The position numbers were made by a program, and so were the translations under genes. Below, in pieces: positions 41,226 through 59,350 of a DNA stretch of 64,000 nt (position 1 is the first letter of the stretch; the number at the start of each line of letters is the position of its first letter). The notes below the pieces were generated by a model, which was not told the DNA's origin, did not search any database, and saw only the letters and a list, made by a program, of their open reading frames with translations. This DNA is from Multifurca ochricompacta (taxonomy: Eukaryota > Basidiomycota > Agaricomycetes > Russulales > Russulaceae): NCBI GenBank assembly GCA_022496185.1, contig WTXG01000009.1, positions 434,001 through 498,000 on the forward strand, written 5' to 3'.

Positions 41226-42062
41226 ATGGACGAATCTCGGGAGGACATACCACGCATATCTGTTGACTCTCTCCGTGATTGGCACAGAATCAAGGCTAAT
41301 TTCACGAAAGCTGTCTTTGAGCAGTTCGACCAGCGAATCCGCCAAAGTGGACTGGAATCCGAGAGGGCCTCACTCGTGCCACACGTTCAACAGGTGCATG
41401 GGGTTGACATTCCAGATCAACTTTCCCTGATAGGTTACTGTTACAGTTCATCGAAACAACCTTCGAAAAGGCGAAACCAAATGTTCGCATCAATGGAAAG
41501 AAATTTGAGGATCTGAAGGATCAAGATGACGGTATATTTTCATTGGGGTGTGTCAACTTGTGCCCCCTACCTGATCTACATTCAGACAGAGAGGTCGAGC
41601 CTTTCGACGAGGCTTTGGATCGAGAAACCTGGTCCCTCTATAATCAACGCTTGCAGTGGGATCTCGAGTTGGCTACGAAACGGCGGAAACGACCGCAAGA
41701 AGTCGCAGATCTTTTAGAGAACCTTTTCAAAGTTCAGGAGGCTGCGCTTGGAGAGCTTGACAACCCAGTAGATGATGACGAAGATCGGCCTGACACTAGT
41801 TTACCTAGCGGTCAGCTATTTGTTCAACTCGCAGGGCTGGCCGCTGACACTGGGATGCAGAAAATGTACTGACAGAGACAGGCGACACGTTCTCCAAGGT
41901 GGCTGCCCTATCCGAGGGATTACACCAGGTGCGTTTATCCTTGTATCCCATCTTGTGCCATGAGCCGACCCTCGACGCGCGATGTAGACCGTGAAGACCC
42001 AACACGAGAGATTAAGACGACTTCAAGATGTCGAAGAAGAAGTCAATGCTCTCAAAACGTAA
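41226..42062 (+). CDS. MIS14: Kinetochore protein Mis14/Nsl1 (MIND/Mis12 complex)
   Basis: Subunit of the Mis12/MIND complex linking centromeric chromatin to Ndc80. Start MDESREDIPRISVDS, then DWHRIKANFTKAVFEQFDQR, an intron, FIETTFEKAKPNVRINGKKF, an intron, EVEPFDEALDRETWSLYNQR, LELATKRRKRPQEVADLLEN, a family-typical Mis14 block. The final part is a coiled coil TVKTQHERLRRLQDVEEEVN ending ALKT. At the A4 run 41861-41864 the frame slips (GMQK before, LTETGDTFSKVAAL after); five As would restore it. About 220 aa. NUF2, its partner at the outer kinetochore, lies 36 kb away. Identification rests on the ordered motifs, somewhat weaker than for enzymes. Confidence 0.8.
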
Positions 42063-42193
42063 CTCATCCTCTAAATGACCTGTCCTACTTGCACCACCTG
42101 CTTCTGCTACTCGCAACCCTTCGTGCATCTTTGAGCCTTCTGAATGCTTTTAAGAGGAGTAGACGTCGTGTCGCGAGTACATAGATACGCGTG

Positions 42194-43025
42194 TCATGAC
42201 CCTCGGAAACCACCACGACCACCCCTAAAACCTCCACCACCGCGACCACCGCCGCGACCGCCGCCGAACCCTCTCGGACCACCACGGCCACGATCTCCTC
42301 CAAAGCTGCCCCGTCCACCGCCCCGACCTCGCGGCGCGCCACGTCCTCCTGGTACTCCGCGACCTCGTCCCCCAGTGCCGCCCCGGCCTCCTCTGCCTTG
42401 CCCTCTTTCTGTGAAGCAAATGATTCAGGATACATAAGCTCTCTTTGAAATAAACATGCGTACTCGTGACCCCTGCTCAGACGTTAGTTACCAATCTTCG
42501 GATATAGGAAACCACATACCCCCGACAACTTTTGGTTTGGGCAGAAATCGCTCTATGGAAGTAACTTGTCCCCCGCGATGTACACTTTATCACCCTTTTT
42601 AAAACTACTCGCTACCATGCCCTCTCCCATTTTCACTGAGAAATACACTTCGTTAATTGGACCAAGAATTTCGTCTACTTTTCCGATAACTGATTTGTTT
42701 TGAAGATAGATAGGCGCATTGAAATAAGGCACTTTGTCCGGAATGAGTGATGAGCAGAGCATCTCATCTTCTACTGCATGGATGAACGAGCCCATCTCTG
42801 TACATGCATTGTTTTTTCACTCAGTAGTAATAAAACTTGGTTTGCAAGTACAAACCAAAGACAGAATCAGGTGGCCCTATGTCTCGCTGTGGGCCTCCTC
42901 CACGCCATGATCCCCTCCCTGCGACAAGAAAATGTCATAGGGTCGTGTAATTACAGTAAAAGCCTTTTAGAGAATCTAAAAGGCGCACCTCCACCTCGTC
43001 CAAAGCCTCTTCCTCCTCTAGACAT
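42194..43025 (-). CDS. GAR1: H/ACA snoRNP protein Gar1
   Basis: Core protein of H/ACA RNPs that pseudouridylate rRNA in the nucleolus. Exon 1 encodes [12 protein letters not shown]; the next exon [20 protein letters not shown]; then the conserved barrel [75 protein letters not shown]. The frame slips at 42554-42558; after it [12 protein letters not shown] continues in the next frame, exactly the family text. After a long intron the last exon is a run of GGRG and RGG repeats ending RGGFRGS, typical for Gar1. Both RGG ends and the central domain are present, so the break looks artefactual. Divergent with PEX6 across 195 bp. Confidence 0.92.
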
Positions 43026-43220
43026 TCTCTTGAATTTGTTAGCGAAATGACAGAGGCGCAAGTAACGAAACGAAGGTCGTCAACGATAGAGACAAGAGAC
43101 CAAAATTTCCTTTTTTGATGATGACGATGAAGGAAGTGTGTACGCGGTCACGGACTTTTGATTCATAAAAATCATGGCCAAAGTGCACTCCGCATTCTTG
43201 AACTACAACCGACTTCTGAC

Positions 43221-47290
<4,070 letters not shown>

Positions 47291-47415
47291 ACCAAAACAA
47301 GGCGAAAACGAAAGACCAGGATACATTTATGTGGGGTCTCGGCTTTACGGACATTAATATCGTACTACTGGCACTCATGTCTGTTCTGTCTGCTGCGTGA
47401 TAAGAATGTTGTATA

Positions 47416-50030
47416 TCAGAACCACCGATTGGGCGTGAGCCCGACACGGTCGAGAATATCCTTGATGCTGTCCGGTACCATCGAGCCAAGCGCGGTGGAC
47501 GACCTGAGCTTCACTGGCGTCGCGTCTATCGGTAAGCTGCAAAAACGAGTTGATTTAACATGACAACGTCTTGTAGAAGAACGATGGGAAGACCCACTTG
47601 TACGCGACCTTACCATCGATCACGGCCTCAAGGTTGAGCTTCGGGTGCTCAGGGTTCCGTGTGTCAATTTCGATCGTTGACCTTTAATACAAAACATTGA
47701 TTGAGGATGTGCCATCTCGAGCAGAAAAAATAAGAACGCACCACTTGTAGTTCCCAATCGGTAGATACTTGAGCACACGCTCCATCGGTACTTCTTCGAC
47801 CACCTCTTCCGGTGGACTCTCCTCATCCACAATTCGCAGCCTTGTCCTTGGTACGATCGCGTCACTCGCCGCCCTCAAGGTACGCACGAGGGGCACGTAA
47901 AACATGCTTAGTGGACTGGTCGAGAACTCTCGTACGACATGCGCGCCTACTCCCACCTCATTCGGCGGATTGAATTCGATTGCCGCAAATTCGTGCCGAT
48001 CACCCGATAAGAGATACACATTCGCGACTGTGTGAAGTGCAGAGAGGAGAGATGCCTTTTCGGAGGCGTAACCGGCCCACGAGTCAGTCTGGGCGTCATG
48101 GGTCCAGAGCGAGGTGAAAGGAACCGATGTGATGATGAATTTGAATGTTGCTGTTTGATTGACCTGGCCAGGTGTCGTAAATATGATTGTTATGCAGGCA
48201 AGGGGGGGTAATTAAGAAGTACCTTGCCTAGCCATTCATACAGGGCGCTCAGCTGAGCCTCGCCAAGCATCGTTCGCGTAGCGGTCTCGCCCGTAAAGGG
48301 ATTGCTGCGATAACGTCGTGAGTCCGTAACGAAAAATGCGACATCGCCGTAGCGAAAGTCGTAATAATGTTGTCCAGAGACATGCGCATCATAATTGCCC
48401 TCCGCATTGTAGATGCGGAATGCGTCTTCAGCATTCGCAAAGGGGGGAGTGTCATTGGATTGGCCAAAGTAATTGTTGATGATCTACAAGCAGTGAGACC
48501 CATATGTAGGGACTCTCGTAAAAGAAAGGCAAAGTCGAACCTCATGGTCATCATAAGTGTGGATGATGGCTAGGAGCCAAGAGTCAAGCAATGCAGAATG
48601 TACGACAATTCCCAGACGCACGGAGTCGCTCGTAAATCTTGCGGAAGCTAGGACTGTTATAATTCTGCCTATACAAGCGACGGTACGCGTGTTTGGAATC
48701 GCCGTGGTAGATTGGGATGTCCGCATAGATAAAGTCACCCTATACCACGTCAGGGGATCATTGTGATGATGGTTCAGAGAAACCGCCGCGTACCAGGAAC
48801 AACATAAACTCAGTCGAGGCCACGCGCTCAGGTTCAAGAATAGTGGCAGGAACCACGTTACCGACCGACCCGTTTGCCTCTATCCCGACATTTCTTTCGA
48901 GGGGGATTGGACTTTCTGTCATGTTGTCGTTAACAGAAACAGGTTCAACAATTCCGGGTGTGTCGATGACAGCGGACTCGAGGAAGAGGTAGTCAGCAAG
49001 GAGGTCAAACCCCTTGATTCTGCCATTTTGGAAGGGTGCGTAAGGGAAGTTTGGCTTAAGACAAGAAGATACGACGAAGCGGAAGTGAGAACCTGTCGGA
49101 AGCCGGGAATCTGGGAAAGTACGGAAACGGATTGGGGAGTTGGGTACGGTAGCATGGTCCTGTTCGTGTACGCCAATGCGTCTAGAGGACCGGAAGGGAG
49201 GGGTAGAACCAAAGAATTAGTTCCCGGGAGTAGATGAGGGCGATATTTACGCACATTCGTATTCCGTCGAAGGCCAAAGCTTAGTCAACTTGGTGGTGTT
49301 CGTCCAATCAAACTCGGGATCCAGGCGAAGGACGGGGCCATCCGTCCATGGCTCGACATCAGCAGCGGTCGCAGGACGCCAAAGAATGCGAACGTTATGC
49401 TCGGTCGCATTGTGGTCAATGAGAGGATACCGAACAATGACTTTGACTGAATCTGGGTAAACCGCACCCACGCGAGTAAAGGTGACATCAGCGGCAGAAT
49501 CGATGAGAGGCGTAAAGACGAAGTCTGCCGCGAAAACGATTAGAAGGGTGTTAATGGACCAGGTTATGATTGAGGCAACGCGGGTGGTAGGAAGGGAAAA
49601 CAGCAATTCCCATAAAAAGTCATTATTACTGTTCGTCTGTGAAGGTAGTCAGGATGAGATGCGGGAGTAGGGAAGCGGAAGAAGCTCGCCTGATTTATAT
49701 AAGTAGGTGTAGGTTCTGGTGACCTTTCATCTTTGGCGGCATTAGAACCTTGCTTGTTGTCTTCTGGTGTTGAAGGAGGACTCGGAGAGGGAGATTGGGG
49801 GGAGAGCGGACGAGTGAAAGGAATCGTTACGGCGTAAGCGAGATAGAAAGCCGGGATCAAGTATTTACACCATCGAATGGGAATCTAGGATATCTCCGCG
49901 TTACTTATAAAAGAAATAACATAAAAAGAGAGGAATAACTGACCACTCGAAGAAAGACATATGTAAATAATCGAAATAAAGTTGAAAATATGGCACCGGC
50001 GTATGATGCCTTGCTCCTGCTCCCGGTCAT
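47416..50030 (-). CDS. PhoD-like metallophosphatase with N-terminal membrane segments
   Basis: Alkaline-phosphatase-D-like enzyme; family members use Fe/Ca or similar metals to hydrolyse phosphoesters. Start MTGSRSKASYAGAIFSTLF; three hydrophobic spans follow (around FRLFTYVFLRV, RWCKYLIPAFYLAYAVTIPF, IITWSINTLLIVFAADFVF), so the enzyme domain is probably extracytosolic. An N-terminal beta domain reads DVTFTRVGAVYPDSVKVIVR. The catalytic part has MLFLGDFIYADIPIYHGDSK, RLYRQNYNSPSFRKIYERLR, IIHTYDDHE (the DDHE metal motif), VAFFVTDSRRYRSNPF and LLSGDRHEFAAIEF (GDRHE), all PhoD hallmarks, with ends spliced through about nine introns. Stop at 47416-47418. Substrate unknown. Shares a 140-bp divergent promoter with MIC19. 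Confidence 0.85.
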
Positions 50031-50170
50031 GGATGAGATGGTGTGAGTGCTGAGTTGTGAGAATGTGAGTGTGAGTTGGGTGACGTTATTATGTAACACG
50101 TGATCATGTGATCTCACACCCTCACCTCTCTCACCTCCTCTCCCCCTCAGTCGGTGTTCGGTGTTTTTCA

Positions 50171-50941
50171 ATGGGTGCTTCACAGTCAAAAACAGACAAC
50201 GAGCAGGTATTCTACAATCCGGTACCTATCCAGGTTAAACAGTCTTCCCTTCAAGTTGGGTGTCAGGAGAGCGTACATGCTCAACTTAAATCTAATAGGT
50301 CTCCTCCGAGCTTGCCAGCCAGCTCTCCGATACCTCCCTTTCTCCCGAAGTCTCCCCCATTCGCCAGGCCATACTCGATGAGGGTGTGCGTGCAAAGATC
50401 AACGCAGAGGCCTCCCGCCTCCGCGACGGTGAAGATATCGTGCGCCGGGAGATTGAAGCCGCACTCGAGCGCGAGAACCTCGACCGTGAGCGTGGTATGA
50501 CGGGCGATGCTGACGAGCACGGTGACATCAAGAACTCGACCGCGCTCCTTGGAGACATTGAAGAAGTCCGTCAGAAGGTCGATCGATATCGTGCCCGTGC
50601 AAGTTTGACGGACCACCCGGAGGTCAAAAAGGCAGGGGAAACCATCGCATCTTGTTACCGGTGCGTCTCACCCTTGCTCTACCTGTTACCTTAAGCACCC
50701 CCTTCTTTTAAGTTTTGCTCGGCCTGGCTTGTTTCATTTCATTTCATTTTCTTATTTTTATTTATTTTTATCAGAGCGAACCCGACGACAACACTCAACT
50801 GCTGGTCCGAGGTGGCTGCCTTTCGCAATGCAGTGGCAAAGTTGGAACAGGTTGCTAACCTTCCATTTACTTTTCTTTTTGTCCGACTATTGATCAACTG
50901 ATACGCTCCCCTTCTAGCATTACGTTGACTCGCTGCGGTAG
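50171..50941 (+). CDS. MIC19: MICOS subunit Mic19 (CHCH protein)
   Basis: Peripheral protein of the mitochondrial inner membrane that helps form cristae junctions. Starts MGASQSKTDNEQVFYNP: Gly2 followed by small residues fits N-myristoylation. After an intron comes VSSELASQLSDTSLSPEVSP, then a long charged helix (INAEASRLRDGEDIVRREIE) and a C-terminal C-x10-C pair (SCYRANPTTTLNCWSEVAAF), the single twin-cysteine type seen in fungal Mic19. The last exon encodes only HYVDSLR. Introns at about 50242, 50662 and 50851; stop at 50939-50941. Roughly 180 aa, a normal length for the family. Confidence 0.88.
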
Positions 50942-51399
50942 CAGGTGGTGTAGTCGAGTTTTTCTATTAGATATCCCGCACCAAAAACCATTTCGCGCGT
51001 CGCTGTTGCACCAACTAGACCTATATCTCACCGCATGACACCTCCTTTCAGTAGCCAGTGAGACGCTCCGGGCTAGCAAGAGTAATTTGAATTGATAACA
51101 ATACTAGCTAACCCCTCAACAACACGTTGGCCGGAGTCCTACCTCCGTCGACCTCTTCTCAAAGGGTTGAAGGAAGCCTTGTTCATGCGGGTTATAAAGT
51201 AATTACGTGGTTATCGTTATCTATTAAACACAAGACTCCAGCCTCTGCCCGGGTGTTAAAGTCCGTCGTCCAATTATCAGTGCACCAAGACGCAAAGAAG
51301 GTCACTTCCAGCTAAAAACAGAATCTAGTCAGTAAGTGAGAGCATATCTTTCATGTTACTTTTCATCTCTCCTTGGCATCCAAATACAACAGCGTCAGG
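50942..51399. other. Convergent spacer, MIC19 / membrane protein
   Basis: About 460 bp between two stop codons. I see no protein, RNA or strong repeat here, only the likely 3' untranslated regions. Confidence 0.5.
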
Positions 51400-52945
51400 T
51401 TATTCGCCGCATTTAGTCATTGGAGTATGCCGATGTCGAACTATATGCGATGTCCTTTGCGCATCGGCTCGAGCTGCCGCTGCCCCCGCTGCCTTGGGAC
51501 GTAGCGATTCTAGGAACCCACGGCGCACGGACGGCTCTCCACTACCTGCCGAGTATTGCGATGCCGAGCTCGTAAGAGACGGTACATGCGGTCGCAAGGA
51601 TGCAGGTGAAGCCGGCTGCGATGTTGTCGGCGTAGGCGTAGGTGCGTTCTTCGCACGGGGCATGATCACAGGCCTATCGGGGGAGGAAGGCAGTACCGAG
51701 TTGTGCAGTGGTGACCTGGTCCACAATGGAGGAGGCGGCACGGACGGCACAATTGTCGTAATGGGCGGCACCGCAGGAACCGACGGTGGTGTGCTCCTGT
51801 GTGTCGTCGAAGGCGCGTGTGTGGTGGAGCTGCCGGATGGCGTGCGGGACCGCGACGTTGAGGCTGGTGAAGAGGGTTGCGTACGAGCTCTGCGCACCGG
51901 CACAGGCTGCTTATGCGTTTGTGTCACAGGTGCTGGTTCTGGCGCGCGAGTAGGCAAGCCCGTTTCTGTCTTTTCCTCTGCCGGTTGCTCAGTCTCACTC
52001 TTCCGTCCCGACTCGCGAACAAGCAGCGGAACCCCCTGCGATAGTGGGCTCGGCGGTAATTGCCGTGTCTCCACCATTCCGGGGGCCGGTGCGGGCGCCT
52101 CTTCCCTCTTGGACGACTCCTCCGCGGTTACCACCCCCAGCGAGTTGTCGTTGTGCTTTGCTTGCGGCGACGTTGGGGTGCGTGTTAAGAAGGTCACCTT
52201 ACGGCCCTCCGGGTTGAGGGCGAGCATGGGGCGGTACTGCGACTCTGGTTTGTACCCCGTAGTCGCGTTCCGTCTGGTATTCTCGCGCACGGTGAGCATG
52301 TCTTGCTGCATGAGACCGTTAGCCACCATTGCCACCGTTCCGTCTTCCGCCACCACCAGCGGCGGAGGGGGCTAGATATGGAACGCACCACTTCCTTGCG
52401 TCGCCGCCTCTCGCCTCGCTTAATCGTCAAGCCCCAATATTTCCATATCACTACTAGTGATACGGCGAGAATCACGCCACCGGCAGCGCCACCAGCAATC
52501 GCGGCGACTGGAATGGAAGTAGGATTCCCACTTGAAGAGGACTGCAAGCCTGACGGTGTCGAGGTTCCACTTATGAAAACGGTTAAGGTGACGACCTGTA
52601 CACGAGATTGGGAAAGAGACGGGCGTGGGGACATGAGTTATGGGGTGATGTCAATGGAATGGGGGAGAGGTCGGGATGGAATGGTTCGAAATGGGGGTGG
52701 AATGGAATTGAGGAAAGGGGGGAGGAGGAGGAGGAGTATGGTAGGAGGGGATGAAGGGGTGAAGGGATGAAGGGTGGGAGGAGAAAGGGGGGAAGGCAAT
52801 GAAGGGAAGGAAGGATGTATGGATGATGGATGGTACGGACACGCACAGAAATGACGGGTGGCGTATTATTTATCACTTGCATGATGATGAGAAACGGAAT
52901 AGCGCCCCGGATAGATAGATTGGCGAAATTGAGGTCATTGTACAT
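51400..52945 (-). CDS. Single-pass membrane protein of unknown function
   Basis: Not a recognised family. From the ATG at 52945 a hydrophobic stretch (IRGAIPFLIIMQ, then VVTLTVFISG after a roughly 300-nt C/T-rich intron) may be a signal anchor. A short Ser-rich segment precedes a clear transmembrane helix AAIAGGAAGGVILAVSLVVI and a basic stop-transfer KRGERRRRKE. The inside is about 300 residues of Pro/Ser/Thr-rich disordered sequence with motifs such as PPSVPAVPPITTIVPSVPPP. The frame slips at the G5 run 52367-52371 on the plus strand (C5 in the coding strand): RSISS before, PPPPLVVAEDGT after; six Cs would join them. Layout resembles fungal membrane sensors with a small exterior and a long disordered tail. 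Start is the first in-frame Met and is uncertain. Confidence 0.6.
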
Positions 52946-53030
52946 GTTGTAGGCGAAGAATAGGCCGCCGCTCAGGGCAGACGCTGTGGATGCACCGGGT
53001 ATATTCCATTCATGGTACGATTAAGGATGG

Positions 53031-53712
53031 ATGTTATGAAGGTGGGAAGTGTGAGAAGAGATTGACGAGTGCGAGTTGAATCCTTCAGGGTCCATCTTGC
53101 ATCTCTTCACTTCACTACCTCATTACCGCTTACGGGATAGAAGGCTGAAACAGACGCATATGGCTTATATTAACAAGCCTCGAGGTCGGTCGCCTGTCTG
53201 CTGTGTTCTGTTCTGTTCTGTTCATCAATTTTAATAGACTCCCCAATTCCGCGGAGTCATAAAAGATATGATGTCGCGGTGGTGGGGGCTAGCAGTAGCA
53301 GTAGCAGTAGCAGTAGCAGTAGCCCCATAGCGTAAGCGTATAGGCGAGCGATAAGCACATACATAACAAACATAGCATAACATAAACATAACATAGCATA
53401 TATAGCACACAACATAAACATACAGACCACAACTAATAATCACAATCACAATCAATCAATCACACTCACACACTCACACTCACATACTCACACTCACACT
53501 CACATCCTCACGGTGGCTCCGGTGAGTTCGGTAAGTTGAGGGTTCCTGAACACGACACGAAAGGTGAAATGTATCGACTCGAACTTTGAAGCGAACAAGG
53601 TGCAAAGAAAATATAATAGAATAGAATTGAAATGAATGAATGAATGAATGAATGAATTAGAAAATAGAATGATAGCCGTAGTAGTCAAGCCATCTACAAT
53701 CGGGGTCCATCT
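53031..53712. other. Spacer with clustered microsatellites between the membrane protein and CEF1
   Basis: About 680 bp with no gene. It contains TTCTG repeats (53203-53222), six AGTAGC units (about 53290-53322), an ATAACA/CATAACATAA tract (53350-53420), a CACACTCACAC tract (53455-53515) and a GAAT tetranucleotide run (53628-53657). It should hold the promoter of the membrane protein gene and the CEF1 3' end. Confidence 0.65.
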
Positions 53713-56545
<2,833 letters not shown>

Positions 56546-56743
56546 AGTGGAGAAAGATGAAGAACGACCCGGACCGGAGCGCGATGCCAATTGGCTGCTC
56601 ATACAGCTCAGCTGAACCTGAGCCACTTTATTAATCTCCGCTTAAACACACTTATTCTATATCTTATCTTATCATCTTGCACAGACATTGAGCACCTTGA
56701 CTTTGACTCGACTCAGGACGACGACAACGACGACGACGACGAG

Positions 56744-58008
56744 ATGCCACTCATTGTTGTGTATAATCCGGTCAGTGGAGACCGTTCAGGCTCCAAGTTG
56801 GCAACAGAAACAATTGTTCCACTTCTCATTTCTCATAGCATAGTGCCCGATAAAGTCGCTGCTACAGAATATCCTGGGCACGCCGGCACACTCCTCCTCT
56901 CGTATATTGACAGCCTCACCCCATCTTCTCGCACAGAGGGCATCACCCTTGTCCTCATCTCAGGTGATGGAACTCTTCATGAGATAGTCAACGCACTGCA
57001 CAGTGCACGCTCTAAGCAAAATGATTCATTTCCCAGTCTTCGCATCATCCTTATTCCAGGAGGCACCGCAAACGCTCTGCATGCATCCTTCTTCCCCCCC
57101 GAATCGGCATCCGACGCAGAACCTACGCTCCTAGCCTCATTGCTTTCATTCCTATCCGCGACCCCGCGCCTTGTACCACTCACCTTCGCCTACACGACCA
57201 TTTCCCCGCCAGCGCCAGGTACCGAGCCTGCAGGGCCTTCTGCATCCGCCGTCGTTTCGACCGTGGTCACTTCGACATCTCTGCACGCTGCCATCCTACA
57301 TGACTCAGAAGCGTTGCGTGCATCTATTCCAGGAATCGAGCGCTTCAAACTCGCGGCAGCACAAAACGCGACGACGTGGTACCGCGCTCGCGCTCGTCTT
57401 CTTGCTCCCATTCAGCGCTATGATATCACCTCTGGTGCCTTCGTCCCGGTCACTCCCAACAGCCACGGCAACCCTGAAGAACACCTGGAGCTTCCCGGCC
57501 CGTTTGCGTACTTCTTGTCGACCGTCAACGTCGATCGGCTCGAGCCATTCTTTCGGATCGCCCCACTACAGCGCACGCTGCCCCCGCCCCATGGCGCACA
57601 GACGATGGACGTTCTCATTGTGCGTCCGCTGCGCGACCCTTCATTGGATGGTAAAAGCGGCGAAGCAGAGCGCGAACGGTTCAAGGAAAGACTCTGGGAG
57701 GTGCTTGGTGCAGCGTACCGGGATGGTGCGCATATTCACGTGCGGTATGCTGAGGGAGATGGTAAAACGGACGGACCGCCTGTGGTAGAGTACTTCAGGG
57801 TGGGGGGATGGGAATGGATACCGGTAGGCGTGTCCTGGAGTGCGTCCTACTTGCTTGACCCTAATGACCACACCAGGAAGAAGACGATGAGAAAGCGCGT
57901 CTTCTTTGCGCAGATGGGGCAATATTCCATGCCCCGGAGGGCGGGAAACTCGTATCAAACGTGCTGGGTCGGACAGCTCACGATTTTAGGGTTGCCATAT
58001 ACGCTTGA
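56744..58008 (+). CDS. Sphingoid long-chain base / diacylglycerol kinase-like enzyme
   Basis: Lipid kinase with a DAGK catalytic domain: PLIVVYNPVSGDRSGSKLA at the start, the ATP motif LVLISGDGTLHEIVNAL (S-G-D-G-T in place of the common G-G-D-G-T), then IILIPGGTANALHASFF. Further conserved blocks are RFKLAAAQNATTWYRARARL and PFAYFLSTVNVDRLEPFFRI, as in sphingosine kinases. An intron at 57824-57875 gives the true C-terminus (ARLLCADGAIFHAPEGGKLV, then AHDFRVAIYA, stop at 58006-58008); reading straight through would replace it with unrelated text. Start at 56744 is the first true ATG. No membrane helix or PH domain is seen, so it is probably cytosolic. Sphingoid base versus diacylglycerol as substrate is not decided. 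Confidence 0.82.
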
Positions 58009-58138
58009 ACACGAACAATCACGACTGGGGGGGTGGGGGGGGTTCACGCGCATAATAAGTTCGGATATCATTGTATTTGCTGCATAGAAGGTCGGACAAC
58101 CAGAGAGATTTCAGAAGAAATAAACTGCATCACAAATT

Positions 58139-59114
58139 CTAAACAAGGACTTTAGTCACAGCAGCAACCGCCGCGGTGTGGACCTGGTCCACCGGTGAGG
58201 AGCTATCGATCTAGTATGCCAGACATATCAGAGAAAGAGGTCGTTGTGGAGGGATCCAACTCACCTCTGCGACCTTTCCTAGTTTCTCGTAGTGCTCAAT
58301 GACGGGCATTGTCGTCTCTCTGTAGGTGACTGCGCACAAGACCGATAAAACTCACCAATCAAAGTCACCGGAGGGGATTCAAACTCACCAAAGCGCTTCT
58401 TGATGCTCTCTATGTTGTCATCATCCCGGCCACTGGTCTCACCGCGTTTGAGCAGGCGCTTCAACATAGTTTCCTCATCTGTCGTGAAAAACAGCACCAA
58501 TGACGACAAGCACACCTGAAACCGCGATCGACACACGCGTCATTGTGTACGTATCACTCAAACCCTGAGGGTGAGACCTACATCTTCCTCAAATTTGAGT
58601 GCCTGGTCCATCTTGCGCGGGAACCCATCGATAAGAAATCGACCTTTGCCATTGGTCCAACCTTCACCAGACTTTGACCGGAGTTCGGCAAGCATCGCGT
58701 TCTCGAGTAGCTTGATGGTTACCTCCATTGGCACAATTGTGCCCTCGCGTATGCACGTCCGGATGAGATCGCCAAAGTGTGAGTCTGGGCGGTCTTGCTC
58801 GGCGCGTAGGAGGTCACCAGCGGAGAGGTGAGAAAAATTATATTTCTCAACAAGGAGGCTACATTGCGTTCCCTTGCCTAGAAGATATGTGAGGGTTGAC
58901 GATGGGTCTTGATTGGCGACAAACGGAGTGAAGTGGAAGGTAAGAGGGTTAAGGACGTACCAGCACCAGGGCCACCGAGCACGAATATGACAGACACCTT
59001 TTCTTTATCTAAGATAGGTTTCTTGGGCTCGCTTTCTGCTGAGGTCTTCTTGTGTTTGTGGGATCCTGGAAGATGGAGCGCATCAGTGATCTTCTCCACG
59101 AGGTTTGGTGCCAT
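58139..59114 (-). CDS. URA6: UMP/CMP kinase (adenylate-kinase fold)
   Basis: Phosphorylates UMP and CMP, a step in pyrimidine nucleotide supply. [20 protein letters not shown] is a short leader; then [20 protein letters not shown] (P-loop, split by an intron), [16 protein letters not shown] (UMP-binding), [35 protein letters not shown] (GFPR motif), [20 protein letters not shown] (lid) and [20 protein letters not shown]. Five introns; stop at 58139-58141. An upstream reading frame from 59289 encodes a hydrophobic segment (LFVAVALSSFAAYYILV) and overlaps the start in another frame. It could be an upstream ORF or, with an unseen splice, a membrane-anchoring leader. Confidence 0.88.
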
Positions 59115-59350
59115 CGCGGTCTTGATCAGGAGTGTGAACTGGCCAGACGAGAGGATGATCGTTTGGGCGAGGACGTGAGGACGCGGGCGAGGTAGCTACA
59201 CGACGATTTACAAGAATGTAATATGCAGCGAATGAAGAGAGTGCGACCGCGACGAAGAGAGCCGGGTTTGGTGCAACCCTTCGAGGCATGCAGCGCTTGT
59301 CACTTGTCAAGTCAAGTCAAGTCGTTGAAGTTGAAGTTGAACTAAATAGC
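59115..59350. promoter_or_regulatory. 236-bp divergent promoter, UMP kinase / Nup37-like gene
   Basis: Between the two start codons lie a GTCAAGTCAAGTC tandem and a GTTGAAGTTGAAGTTG tandem at about 59305-59340. The upstream hydrophobic frame of the kinase overlaps this spacer. No known element is recognised. Confidence 0.5.

Noticed and set aside
42085..42437. Pro/Arg-rich or Ala/Val-rich frames around the GAR1 tail
   Set aside because: They are other-frame readings of the Gly-Arg repeat codons of GAR1.
51353..52375. A 340-codon open frame on the plus strand opposite the membrane protein
   Set aside because: It mirrors the minus-strand gene. The minus strand has coherent membrane-protein structure; the plus frame has only composition-driven Gly/Val/Cys text.
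56591..56743. Upstream extension of the lipid kinase from a TTG at 56591
   Set aside because: No ATG is present there. The Asp-run coding text before the first ATG is probably leader sequence.
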